From Reticulomyxa filosa (taxonomy: Eukaryota > Foraminifera > Reticulomyxidae), in NCBI GenBank assembly GCA_000512085.1, contig ASPP01046428.1, positions 1-30,340 of the forward strand: DNA of 30,340 nt. Reading direction: 5' to 3'. A program made the position numbers and the translations under genes. This document shows, one piece after another, positions 8,437 to 21,100 of this stretch. Each line of letters starts with the position of its first letter. The stretch's first letter is position 1. The notes beneath the pieces were generated by a model. It worked only from the letters and a program-made list of their open reading frames with translations, did not search any database and was not told the origin of the DNA.

Positions 8437-10329
8437 ATGAATGCCGTAGCTCTACTGCGTTGTGCATTACACGAACATAAAATATTACCACCTTCAATAC
8501 GAGAAGATGGAAACTTTTTGTACTTTGATGATCGCAATCATGAGTGTTTTGACTTGAACACACTGACACCATTGCTGGGTCCGAACAACAACCCATTGAG
8601 CCTAAAGCAAGTGTACTTGGTGGCAAAGTATTACAAGACCGACGACTTTGCAGATTATTTGGTGGCCGTGAGTGATGCCGACCAAGTAAGACTCAGTGAC
8701 TTGCGAGCCCTGAATCACTATCTTCACGGCCAGACTGACATATTTCCAGGGCTGAGTCATCCAACGCCATTGGAGGCCCCACCATTGCCACCGCCGCCAC
8801 ATTCAGTGAAAATGGAGCAAAGCGAATTCGACAATAATATCCAAACACAGGCAGCAACGACCACAATTCCAACAAAGGACAATTTGCACGAGCATATCGA
8901 CTATGACAATAATAACAATAACAATAATAATAACAATAATAATGGTGATAATAATAACAATGACAATGACAATGACAATGACAACAATAATTATTATAAC
9001 TATGACGAATATCATTATGCTACTAATCTCAAGGACGAATATGCAGCGGACCCCTCTTTCAACCCACGCTCTACTTATCCTCAGGACGAGTTTTCGCATG
9101 ACATTTCGGACACGCAGTCCGCCAAAAAACGAAAAGACACAGTGGATGGGGGCGTCGCGGACTCGCACAGCCAGCCAAGGAAAAGAAAAAAGTTTGAAGT
9201 GGATCCCCCTTTCGCCTCTACTTTCTTATCATCTGTACCATCATCATCATCGTCGTCATCTTCTTTTTCTTCGTCCTCGACAATGATCAAGATAAAGAAT
9301 CCCCCAGACGAAAGCAAGCTGAGAGAATCCTTAAGTGCAGGATATGATGACACTATTCCATTTTGGAAAACACTTCCCAAAACCCCAGCCTGTTCAGTAT
9401 CCTCCTTTTTTTTTTTTAGTGTGTGCATGCATGCATGTGCGACTATACAATAAATTTTTGAATAAGAAAAAAAAAAATTGAAATATAATATTAATTGTAA
9501 TGTAGAGTGTGATAACAACGAACGCGGAAAAAACTTGGACGAAAGATTACCGAAAGCAAATGCGAACGAACATCGATCGCAACTCAGTACTGACATCGCA
9601 GAACAAGAAAAGCTTTGATTCGATGAATTTGCAAATGTTGAGAATCACTCGAGTTGTGGAAGATATGAAAAAGTCGAAGAAGCCTGTCCGTTCGACGTTT
9701 GTACCGTCGTTGGACGAGCTGCAAACCTCGCAGCGCACAGAAAACCCAATAATATTGGTACCCAATTGTTTGCAGACATTGTTAAACCCGACCAACGTCA
9801 AAGACTTTCTCGAAAAAGGGATTTTCAACAGACCCGTCAAAATTTCCGAATCCAAAGAAGAGCGTGTCTTTTTGAAAAAACCGAGTGTTATCGCAAAAGA
9901 TAGCTCCTCCAAACTCGCTACTTTCGAAGTCGTCTCCACACCGTCCCCCGATGATTGGGACAGAATCGCTGCTGTTTTTGTCTTGGGTTTGTTCTTATTT
10001 TTTTTTTTAATTATGCATACATATATACATATATGTATATGTATACTCATTCTTTCCTTTTTTTTTTTAAAAAAAAAAAAGGGAAACCATGGCAGTTCAA
10101 AAAGTGGCAAAACGGATGGAACACGCCCGAGAGGATATTCAATCGATGTGCGGGGTTCTTTTTGCATTACAATGACGACACGCCGGGAGATCCGGTGCGA
10201 CAATGGAGAGTCAAGTTCTTGCCCATTAGCAAGTCCAGCAGACATGAAGATGCCAAAGTGGCTCACGAATTTTGGAACACATTGTATAACAGTTTGAGAA
10301 ATCATCCCAATAAACGGCTGTTTTACTGA
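8437..10329 (+). CDS. CDC73: Cdc73/parafibromin, Paf1-complex subunit, three exons
   Basis: A nuclear subunit of the Paf1 complex, which travels with RNA polymerase II and promotes elongation and histone modification. Exons 8437-9396, 9506-9986 and 10082-10329 (introns 109 and 95 nt, GT-AG, phases 0 and 1) give about 562 aa, close to animal Cdc73. The N-terminal Cdc73 domain is present (ALLRCALHEHKILPPSIRED, LYFDDRNHECFDLNTLTPLL). The middle contains an Asn/Asp tract, a KKRKD/PRKRKK basic patch likely to be a nuclear signal, and a Ser run. Exon 2 holds the conserved segment ending NPIILVPNCLQTLLNPTNVK. The C-terminal Ras-like Cdc73 domain starts at DDWDRIAAVFV, crosses intron 2 to GKPWQFKKW, and ends with EFWNTLYNSL and a TGA stop. 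The start ATG at 8437 is chosen by homology of MNAVALLRC to the family N-terminus. The frame is intact throughout. Confidence 0.95.
8905..8993 (+). repeat. AAY/GAY trinucleotide repeat encoding an Asn/Asp tract in CDC73
   Basis: About 30 codons are almost all AAT, AAC, GAT or GAC, in phase with the CDC73 frame. They fall in the poorly conserved region between the N-terminal domain and the conserved middle segment. The interruptions (GGT, mixed AAC/AAT) show it is an imperfect, partly stabilised microsatellite. Confidence 0.9.
10023..10040. repeat. 18-bp AT palindrome in CDC73 intron 2
   Basis: A perfect inverted repeat centred on TACATATATGTA, flanked by further CATATA/TATATG units. It sits inside intron 9987-10081. 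A very similar core occurs in an intron of the RNF213-like gene at 20103-20122. Confidence 0.8.
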
Positions 10330-10770
10330 TACACCAAAGTCTAGATACAATACAATAATGGATTTATGTGACTTTTCTGTGTTTTTTTCTTTTCTTCCAA
10401 ATTGATTTTGGATCGATCAAGTCACAACAACACACTGAAAAAGATACAGATTATAGTTCATTTTTTTTATGAATTCAATTGGGGGAAAAAGAAAAGGGCC
10501 TACATTATATTTTTTTTCCTCATAGAATTTTTTTATACCAAAAAAAATCAGTCTGCAAAAGAATCAAACCATCAATTGTAAACAGTAAATTGAAACAAAA
10601 ACTGTGCATTGATATCTTCAAAAGCAGTTGAAAGTCTTCGATGAAAATTAATACTAAAAAATATTTTTAATTACTTACGATCGGTTTTAGGGGACGTTTT
10701 TTTGCCAACGTTCCTTTCCAAGAAAAAGGAGGAAAAGATAATTTCATTTAAATAATCACTTAAAAGAGAA
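10330..10770. other. intergenic spacer
   Basis: AT-rich spacer between CDC73 and the caspase-like/TPR gene, both on the plus strand. A/T runs dominate and no coding stretch is seen on either strand. It should hold the 3' UTR of CDC73 and the promoter of the next gene; no element was identified with confidence. Confidence 0.45.
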
Positions 10771-12825
10771 ATGTCTTCAGTTGAAGCTTTGGTGACAATT
10801 GGAGCAAGAGAAGATAAAATTAGCTTGATCTGTTCAACTCTTGAAACGTTGAAAAGACAAATAATCGAAACGAGTAAAGAGACCGAACAAGGAAAGGAAT
10901 TGACAAAAATAACTGACTGTAATGGTTCTGAGATTGAGACAGATCAACACTTTCAAAACGTCGTTCAACGCCTTCATCCACTCCATTTATATGCATATTT
11001 CCAGCCAAGTATTTCTTTATTTTCTATCGATTGCATCAGTTAAGTTAAGTAAGCAGATAAACAGACAACATCACAAAAAAAAGAAAGGCAATCCTATCAA
11101 GTGAAATGCCCATTAGTATTATTAGCCGGAGCAATGAAATACGAACAACGGCCATACTTAGAATGTATAAAACAAGACTTGGATTTATTCCAAAACTTAT
11201 TCGAAAACAAATTTGGTTACCGATTGTTCAGCACTTATAATTCGCAACATCCAAATACTGAATCACTGACTCTAAACGATTTGAATAATTTTATTTTGGA
11301 ACGTCGTTTGGATTTGCTACGTGATTCAGATGAACAGCCTTATGATGCGTTGATTTTCGTATGGTGTGGATATACAAAATTTAAAGGCAATACAAATGCA
11401 TTGTTGATCACAAGCGATAATAAAACGAAAGATTTCCAAGATATTCAAAATGAGCTTGTTATGCACGCCGACTATTTTGCAGAAAAACCAAAGATATTTA
11501 TCAATATTTCATATGGAGAGGAAGAAGAAAACGGTGTATGTAATATATGGCATAATCAAAATGTACATATATTTACAGTTGTTGCAACCATTCCTTCTAT
11601 CAGGCCGTCATTCGACAATTCAGAACATAGGATTGAAAAGAAAGAAAGTATTTCTACTGAAATTTTTTGTCGAGTATTTCAAAGTAATGTCAATCAGAGT
11701 TTGCAATTCGTTATTGAACATGTGAATGAAATTGTGCAAGGCCAAACATTGTCAAAAAAGATGATCTGTTCTGATGTGTATTTGATCCCAAGATTACGTG
11801 GTAATCACGATATCAATATCACAACAGAAATTTTGGATTTCAAAAAACATTGGAATAAATATTGGAGAAAATCAAACGCAGAAGCAATGAAAATTGTTAT
11901 GCAAATGATTAACAGCAATGAGCAAGGATTGATTATTGTTGCCAATTATACCAACGCATGGCAGATGGCAATAGGCAAATCCTCTATTCGATTGGATGAC
12001 AATACACTTTCACTTCGTAGATTGATACACAGCAACAATACGAAAAAAAAACAGTTTGAAGACTATTGTTTGTATGTAATAACAAGTCGAGCGGTGATAT
12101 TAAGTGACATAGAAATTGATGGAAATGTATATTCTGTCAATTGTGAAATTCAATGCAAGGGGAAAAATGTGAAGATTACAACACAATTATTTGTAACAAA
12201 GGATACACTTGTGGATCAACAAGTAATGCAGTCAATCTCTCCAATTCGGTGGGATACTACAATACATTTTGATATTTTTGTAACAATTCAAGATCTTGAG
12301 AACAAAGCAGACCAATTTTTAGCTATGCGGTCTTTTGATGAGGCTATTGACTATTCAGAACAAGCTTTGCAACTTTCAATTCGTAAGTTGGGTATAAATC
12401 ACCCTTATGTCGCAATCATATATAATACGCTTGGCGTCGTCTGCAGAAACGACAGACAACACGACAAAGCAATAGAATATTATGAAAAAGCATTAGACAT
12501 CTTTGTGAGCATATTTGGAAGCACACATTTACATATTGGTACTACGCATTACAATTTAGGACAATCGTATTTTTATAAAGGACAATATGACAAAGCAGTC
12601 GAATGTTATGAGTATTCATTGAAAATAAGAAAAGGCATTTTTAAAATGAATGATAGATATATCGCCGATGCGTGCTGGAATTTGGGATCGACATTAAAAA
12701 AAAAAGGAGAACCAAAGAATGCAGGGAAATGTTATGAAGAAGCATGGAAAATTTATAGTGCTATATTCGGAGAATGGAATAAAGAAACTTTACAGGCAAA
12801 AATAAATGTGAAAGAATTTGTATAA
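10771..12825 (+). CDS. caspase-like pseudo-protease fused to C-terminal TPRs, two exons
   Basis: Exons 10771-11008 and 11102-12825 (intron 93 nt, phase 1) give 653 aa. Residues 1-79 form a helical leader. Residues about 80-270 follow the caspase/metacaspase p20 pattern: first strand PLVLLAGAMKYEQ, the helix with DLDLFQNLFENKFGYRL, YDALIFVWCGYTKF where caspases have the catalytic His-Gly, ALLITSDN, and KIFINISYGEEEE where they have DACRG. The His position is Cys168 and the Cys position is Ser216, 48 residues apart as in true caspases, so the fold is probably kept without normal proteolysis. Residues about 270-480 are an unassigned mixed region. From about 482 on there are kinesin-light-chain-like TPRs of roughly 42 residues (DEAIDYSEQALQLSIRKLG, DKAIEYYEKALDIFVSIFG, DKAVECYEYSLKIRKGIF). 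Likely a cytosolic scaffold; function inferred only from architecture. The frame is intact and TAA ends it. Confidence 0.85.
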
Positions 12826-13503
12826 AATAAGTTGCGAATACATGAAAATACCCTTTTTGTCAAAGTTTTGACGTTTTATTGAAGCAATAGCAAAATCGAC
12901 TGTCCTATCCCTTTACTGCAATCTTCTTTTGGAGAATCTTTTGCCTCCATTGACACGTCGAGATATTCCTTTTTTTAAAAGACAGTTTTTAAATCTTTTA
13001 TGCAATTGTGATAACGACATAAAGATAAAGAGCACACAAAAGAAATACTTTTAAAAAAGCAAAATATATTTTTTGTTTATGGAAAGCAATCAGTGAAAAA
13101 AGTTACCTCCAGCTCTTAGCTTTTGAATAAAAACAGATAACTTCTTTTTCTTTTTTAGCTATACACGGAAAAGAGCGTCAGAATTTCTTGACAAAGCTCA
13201 GATTTTTCTAGACTTATACCACTTTGATTTTTTATTTTTTAATACAACTTAAACAAACCATAATTCCAATATAAAATTTATGTGTATCTAAAAAATCTTG
13301 ACATGTACAATTTTTCATTGAGAAAATCAATTATCTTCATTGATACAGTTACATTTTCTTTTTAATTTCTGCTATATATAACGGATCGCGTTAACAAAAT
13401 ATTAGCTGAACACAATTAAGTATTCGCTTTGAATATCGTGTTATTGACTGTTGAATTATTTTACGGGTACAACAAGACTTTTTTGACTGCTCTTTTACCT
13501 AAG
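12826..13503. other. intergenic spacer upstream of the RNF213-like gene
   Basis: Nearly 680 nt of AT-rich sequence without a convincing coding stretch. It should contain the 3' UTR of the caspase-like/TPR gene and the promoter and first exon of the RNF213-like gene. A TATATATAA lies at 13373-13381, and an acceptor-like AG at 13502-13503 precedes the first clearly coding segment. Confidence 0.45.
13373..13381 (+). promoter_or_regulatory. possible TATA box of the RNF213-like gene
   Basis: TATATATAA about 130 nt before the first clearly coding segment and followed by more GC-balanced sequence (cggatcgcg). In DNA this AT-rich the match could be chance. The position fits a short non-coding or missing first exon. 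Confidence 0.2.
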
Positions 13504-16500
13504 TCAATTTGGCCTTTCGTTCTCATCATGCGGAAGAAAAAGATACAACAGAAAAACTGCTATTTGTATTTTTGAAGGCTAAAACCGATATAAATGATAG
13601 ACAGGTGTCAGAGATTGTGCGCTACTTGTGTCAAACGTTAGAGCTAAACAAAACAGAAGACATGGCATTTGTAGAGCCAGAAGAATGGAAAAGTATATTA
13701 GATCAGGTAAAATTAGGTCTCATTTCAAAGAGAAAAGTATTGAATGCAGTAAACGAAATGCGAAAAAAAGAAAACAAGGCGCTACTAAATATCAAAGATA
13801 TAACAGACATCAGACTGTTTCAACATGACTCTAGGTTAAAGTTATACCTAAATTTTTACGACAAGAATATCTTTTTTTTTTCTCTTTTATGTTATTGCCC
13901 TAACAACAGTAGACAAAGAAGGTGTTAGTGTATTGTTAACACAGACTCCATTTACAATTTTTTTAGGCAAAAAAAAACAGGGAGGGACAGCAACACTATA
14001 ATGAATTGGGATATATGCACAAACTATTGAAAACAGTGCGAATGTTCCACAACAACCGATGAAACCAGAAGTTGACAATACCGATTGTTCCAGTGAGCTA
14101 TCTGTTACGATTGGTTCTAGAATATTGAATATGGCCAGTGAACACAGCTATATTACAAACGATGAAGATGATCCGATCGACTTGGAACAAATAGACGTTT
14201 CATACGTGGACGAGAAGAAAACAACTTTGGAAAACATAACTCAGGCTATCCCGCGGGATCGTGACCAACAAACGAAGAGAATCAGAATGTATCTGTGTTG
14301 TTCAACACTTGAGGATGGTCATGTTCGAAGTGTCTCTTTTCCTGACATTCCCGAAGGTATGTCTTCTTTTGCTTTCAATTAAACAACAGAATGGAATATC
14401 AGTGGGACCATTCAAAAAAAAAAAAAAGAAGTTAACAGGAGACATAAATTGAAACTCGTACATGAAAATACTCCCTGGTTATATTGGACTGACTTTAACG
14501 TCGCCTCCAATTCCAAGTTATCATTCAACATATTTGATCGAACAAAACAAACTGCAACTGAAACAGTCTCAGCGTTCTCTCACGCAATTATTGTGGAAGA
14601 ACAGCCAGCAAAGTTTAGGGCCAGTGAAAAAAGTGAAAGGATATTGGAGCACTTGGTTTGTGAAATTGAAAATGAGCAATCCCTTTGTTTTGCTTTGGCT
14701 GTTTTCAATCATTTAAAAACACAACTTTATCCATCGACACCAGAAGACATTAAACGTATACTTGCTGATAACACTCCAAGTTTGGATCAATCTAATGTGA
14801 GTTCCAAACAGGTATGCACTCTTTTTTATTTTATTTTATTTTTTTATCTTGGCGTTTGTGATTGAGGGATTGGGATTGAATGGAATGAAAAGAGGGCAAT
14901 TCGCATTACAAAACAGGTATACCAAGTATTATTTATGAATAAGATTTGGAATGAATGGAATATGGAACAATGCTTATCTTCAAAGCAATTGTTTACCATC
15001 GTAAAAATGATTGCCAAAGATAAACCAGCAGATCAATACCATTCCTCTGTCATTCAAAGCATAGGATCCATTTTCTATTTTTTCGCGAGTATGGCTCAGA
15101 GAAATAGTAAAAATGGAGCTCCTTGCACTCCCTTTGATAAATTTCGATTGATCCCATGTATCAACTACTTGGCTCTATCAAACTGGATAATAGAACAGCA
15201 ATTCTTTACACTTTTTATTGACGTTTTCCACAAAATTGATTTCCAAAGTAGTAAAGTGCAATCCATTGATGAAAGCGATTTAATCGAAGTCTTCACATTT
15301 GATTTTAAATTGCGGATAAATGAAACATTTACTCCCACCGTTTGGATTGAAGACAATTTGAAAGACTTATTACGGTATCACAGTCATATGATACAACCCA
15401 CTCTACAATTTTTGCTTGATCACAGAAATTATGATACAACAGCAAAATTGAATCCATGGAAGCGACTGTTGCGCGATCAAAAATGCTGGTTCTTATTTCA
15501 GTCACTGTACCAAACAAACTTTGAAGAGTGGAATACATTCATTGCAAGTCTACGACAATGTGTAGTTAATTTTGCGGAAATCTCCGACATGCTATTGCAA
15601 GGCTTTCAATCCCAACAGTTTCAATCATTGATTACAAAATCACCGACCATCATTCACAACTTCTTAGAATTCATACGGGGGCAGACATCCATGTGAGTGT
15701 ATTTTTTTTTTTCCTCTTTGTTTTCGGAAAAAACAAACAAATTGTTGATTCGATCATAATAAACAGATGGACAGATGGAAATAGTATTGCAAAGACAATT
15801 GGGTCCTTTCATAAGAAAATTGAAAGTCAAAGATTGGCTGCAATAGTGAAATGGATATGGACTGTTTCGTAACTTACTTAAACATAAACATATATATACA
15901 TGTATATATATGTTTATGTTTAACTTAATTCAACAACAAATAGAAAAAGGGTGCAAATACAAGTGCAAGTGGTGAAAGCGAAACGCTTACTGTCAGTATC
16001 TTAGACCAACTCTCAAAAAATGAAACAAATCGCAGACATTGGGTTGACTTATTAGCAGATCCTAATGTCGATTCTGCAAATCCTGTTTTGCAGAAATTAC
16101 TCAGGGAGTCCTTCAGAAACTGGTTAAACACAAAAGAGGAGGCACCATTTCACTCCAAAGTCATTGAATTACTATCTTTGTCCACATTTCAAAATTTCGA
16201 TTCTCGTCGTAAGGATTTCATAGAGGTTTTGAATAATCGACATCACGAGCTGCAGTTGAACAGTGGCAAATGGACACGTGACCAAATCAGGATAATCCAC
16301 GATTGCGAAGATAAATGAGTCAGATTTGTGGAAGAAAGTGATTGATAGAATGAAAAACATTCCAAAGATAGAAGCGTTGAATGAAGAAAATATGGGGTCG
16401 GTAAGTGAAAAACTTTGTCAAAATTTAGGCTATTGTTTTAAATGCTGGCTATGGTTCGAACAAGATAATCCAATGCGAGTGCCATTGTTTACCTTTTTCA

Positions 16501-18150
16501 AAAATGTGTTGACCAGTTTAATTACAAACGAACAATTGCTTTCCATTCACGCTTGCGACTATTTGACGGAACATTTGGGGGACATCCAAAGACTTGATTC
16601 TTTCTCTCATCCAACAAATTTGGCACAATTGATAGAGAGACTGGAGAATACGCTGGAAGAGTATAAACAATTTTTTGATTTGATTGACATATTCAAACAA
16701 ATAAATTTCTGTTTGGACATGACTTGCCCGGTCGGTTGGAAGAGCTGAACAAAAAAAATGAGCATTGGAAAATGCAAGGATTTTTTAAAGTCAAACTTAG
16801 CTATGCGCAAGAACTCCAACTATTGAGAGAACATGAACAATCAATGAAGATCGTACTTGATCGGAACAAAAGTTCGATTTTCCACAAAATTTGGAGAATA
16901 TACCACAAAAAGTACGAATCAGCTGCACTTCAAACATCTTTGTTAATTTTCGACAAAGTGTTTCGAGATGCAAATCAAAAGTGGGAAAATTTCAAACTGG
17001 TTTGTTTTATTCTTTTATTTTAAAAAAGGATTGTAGCTGCAAGATAATGTATACGTACTGCTTTACACAAATAAAATTGCACAGGATCTTCAAAATGGGA
17101 CGATCAGGTACGAAGATTTGGAATTGATGCTCACTAGGGGTCAAATTGAGACAAATGAGATGATAAAGTGCTTAGAGAATGAAATACAGTATTTATTTCC
17201 TGACCTTGATGATGAAAAGCGACGATCTGTCGTACGTGACGTGGGAGGCAAGATTAAAAAAAAGATGGATTTAAAAGAGCAGCTCCAATCTTGGAGGGTG
17301 TTGAAGGAGGTTACGGAGCGAGTCAAGGAGTATCATCCTGGCAAAGACAAAATAAAAGAAGATGACAGATGGAAAGAATATGTTGAAGCATTGGCACAAA
17401 TGGAAATAATAACAAATGGCAAGAAAGATATTTCCATTAACGAAGCATCGCGATACTACGATGCATGTTTCAATTGTGTGGGCGAAGGTGCCAAAGCCTG
17501 TATGGAAGCTGGCCTTTTTGCGGTATTGAATCATTGCGAAAATGAAATAAAAATATTGGCAAGTAATGCAAACTTTACAAATAAAGAGAAATTTGAAGAG
17601 ACATTGCGTGCATTGGGAGAAAGTAGTCACCGAGGTCTTGAGAATTTGGCACATTGTTTGGAGCGTGTGAATCAAGTCATGCAATCCAAGTTGTGGCAAT
17701 ATCAATTGGAAAATATGACCAATTTGTCCAGGGCTATATTATCATTATATTCCAACAGCCAAGAATTTGTGGATATGCTAAAAAAATGTTGTGACGTAAA
17801 CTTGGTTCGAATCCCTTCATTGGTCAATGAAGATGACAAAGTTCGAACAGAAAAAAGTTTGGAGCAATTGAAAGAGGCAATGGTGTATGGACAATGGAAA
17901 TTTGGAGTGTGTGAAGATATTCTGCAAGGAGATAAAAATAACGAGTTGATTTTAAAAATCACTGCTAATACGATTTGGCATTATAACGAAATTGGAGAAA
18001 ATATTGTCGTGTATTACTTGGGGTGGACAAAAAAGAATTGAAAAAAATTGAACTTATGATTAAGCATTTTGAAGAATGCAAAGAAATAAGTACAATTCGG
18101 GTTGAGTTTTGGAAACAAGGAGGACGCAGCAATGACAATAATGATAAAAT
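13504..18150 (+). other. N-terminal helical arm of the RNF213-like protein
   Basis: Successive coding segments: 13504 to about 13860, 13967-14356, 14390-14811, 14917-15692, 15767-15863, 15944-16999 and 17085 to about 18150. They are mainly alpha-helical with no enzyme motif, as expected for the long stalk that precedes the AAA+ ring in RNF213. Well-fitting junctions are CAG to GTA (14811/14917), AT to ATGG (15692/15767), ACT to AAA (15863/15944) and CTG to GAT (16999/17085). No carbohydrate-binding CBM20 domain is recognisable. The first two junctions are not resolved. The intron at 14357-14389 would be only 33 nt, which is short enough to doubt. Homology here rests on position and general character more than on motifs. 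Confidence 0.6.
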
Positions 18151-21100
18151 GAGATACTGAGATTCACAGACGAGTGACTTTACAAATGTAAAGAACTTTG
18201 GAAACAACGCTTAATGAAATGGAAACAATACTCTCTTCGATTAAGAGAAATGTTCCCGGCACTCAATTTTTTTTGTTCAATGAAATCCACTCTTTAATTC
18301 AGCAAATCGAAACTTTGCTCTTACCTAGTTGTCTTGATCGTTCCGTCCAAGCACGGAAATCTATTAAACCATTTCTTCAAAAAGTCAATTGTCAAATCAC
18401 TGATCAAGATGTCGATAAGATATTGCAAGACTGGGGAGATCTTGATATGGTCGTGTTGATATATCATCATACCTATGACACTGACGATGATGAGAGTTTC
18501 AAAAAGTCTGGAGACTCTATTGCAAAATTTGGACTGATTCTTCATTCATTATGGACTTGCTCTTTACACAATCGTATTACCAAAACATATCCAACTGGAT
18601 TAAACGCTGGCAAACCGAGTTTAATCCTTCATCCGAATAATTCACTGTTATTTGAAGTCCTTGGTTTATTTGAATCGCAACAGTGTATTCCACGAGCGGA
18701 ACACATTTTGATTTGTAATGAAAACACAACGGAAGAGGATGTCACTTGTTTGATCTTTCGAGCCATCGCCAATAGCAAACAAATGCAAACAGATATGTAT
18801 CGTGACTCTGTGAAACCGTTTTATTGCTTGGCATATCCAGAAAATTTGACGTCGTCAATATTGGATCAAGTTTGTCAAGTTGTACATGATCTTTTATTGA
18901 ATGACGTTCAATTGGAAAAACTAAAGCATTGCTTTTATCTATTTGTAGTCATATCCAGAGAAGCTAATAACGATTTGTGCAAGCTTTTGGAGCCATTCTG
19001 TGTTCCATTTCCAAATATAGCATCTCAAAGTCTTTCAAATAAAATACTGTCGCAACTTTATCGTCATTCGTCGACGAATACTCAATCCCGTAACATTGAT
19101 ATAGAGCCACCGTGGATACAGTTGTATACGTCGGAGCGGGTTGGAATGGGCAAAAGCCGATTTATTCAAAGAGATATTGAAAAGATTCGAAAGATACATC
19201 AAAAAAGCGACAAGATAGTGAAAGATGTTTGTGTTGCATTTAATGGCAAAGACATCGATTGGGAACAAACAATGAATAGTCTTTGGAGTTATTATCCTTG
19301 TCCTGCCGATTCATTGGTCATTTATCATTTAAATATTTCATCTTGTGTTTCCACGCAAATTAATGACTTTTTATTCCAATTGTTATTTTTGCAACACATT
19401 GACTCCAATTCTCAAATGCCTCAATGTTTTCATGTCAATTCCAATATGATCTTTTTAATTGAAATTCCCTCCACTTTGGATGAGCTCAGTCTCAATCCAT
19501 TTCAAAGCTTTTTTTATTCGCTCTTTTCCGCTGCTCAATTCCCGACTGTCCAAGTGTCCAAACAAAACAATCCATTCGAATTTGAAAAGGAAGCACAAGA
19601 CACTATCAAATGGATGTGGCAATATTTTAATGGAGATTTGAAGTTTCTTTCACCTTTTTTTTTATTTATTTTCTTTTTAAAAAGATATGCGTACGTAGTG
19701 CAATAGTACATTTTTTCAAAAAAAAAGAACAACAGATAATCCATTTGACGCATGTATACCTGATCTTGACGGCATACAATTAATGGAAAAACACTTTGCT
19801 GAAATAGGTAGAGCAAATTTAGCGCATCAGCGTTCATTTTTCAAATATTTGTATCAGCAGTTTGCACCTCTGGTGCAATCTCCATTGAAGGAAAAAGCTA
19901 TTCAATCGAGACACGTTATCACGAAATCTGTTATCGATATGGCCAAGACCTTATACTGTTGCTCACATGATTATGTTCAACCCAACCCGACAGAAAAGAG
20001 CGAAAGAATTGAAAGCACTGGCGATGAAGAGTTTCATTTGTGTAAAAAATGGCGTAACACCCGAGGTTTTTTCTTGGTCAATCAAGACAAAGGTTCGAAC
20101 AATATATACATATATGTATATAACTTATTTATATTTGTCATTTCTAAAAATAAAACAAAAAAATATGAATGTATTTGTCACAGAGAATATTTCGGTATTA
20201 GTTAATGACTCTAGCTTACAATTCAATATTTTGAAAAACTTGAATTGGCAACAAGACTTGAAACAAATAGAAACAACTTTTCTAGTTTCGACATTTTTAT
20301 TTCCTTTTGCAACTTCACATTGCAAAGTGTTTGATACTTGCAATAAAAACAAAAAAAAAATGAAGGTGAAAGAATCGGGAACACAAGGATTGGAGACAGA
20401 GGGATTGCTATTTCAAACAGAAAAAGAAAGGAAGTTGAGAGTGTTATTGCACATTTTGGGGACTCCAAAGCAAGGGATAATGAACAACTACAAAGAAAAA
20501 AAAAAAGAAGAAGAACAAGAAGAAGAAGAAGAAGAAAAAAAAGATGTTCCAACAAATGCAGAGATAAAAAATCTGCATGATCAAATTGTGAACAAGTTAT
20601 GCAAAGATGAAGAATGGTCCAATTATGTGTTGACATTTGACAATCTCCTGAAAATGGTTGCCATTTTCATGAAAATTCGGACCAATACTCCTGTCATTTT
20701 GATGGGCGAAACGGGATGTGGCAAGACATCTTTGATCAAATTTTTGGGACACACTGCCAATGTGAAACTGATTGCAGTGGATGTCCATGGAGGATTTGGA
20801 AGGGATGAACTCCGTCGAGTGATGGAAGAGTGCAACACAATATCCAGAGACAACAAAACAGAGATATGGGTATTTGTAGATGAAGTGAATACATCTCCAG
20901 ATATCGGATGGTTCAAGGAGTTGATTTGCGATCATAGTTTGGATGGAGTGAAGATTAGCGACCAAATAAAGATTATTGCGGCATGTAATCCTTATCGACC
21001 ACGAAAAATAAAGGATACTGAAAATAAAAATATAAGTGTAAATGATCCGAACAAATGGGTGTATCATGTATTTCCATTGTGTGAAACCATGAAAGAGTAT

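Noticed and set aside
8803-9168. Minus-strand open frame with a long Ile/Val-rich run
   Set aside because: It is the antisense of the CDC73 Asn/Asp codon repeat; the sense strand is clearly coding.
10771-12825. Active metacaspase or caspase
   Set aside because: Both catalytic positions are substituted (Cys at the His site, Ser at the Cys site).
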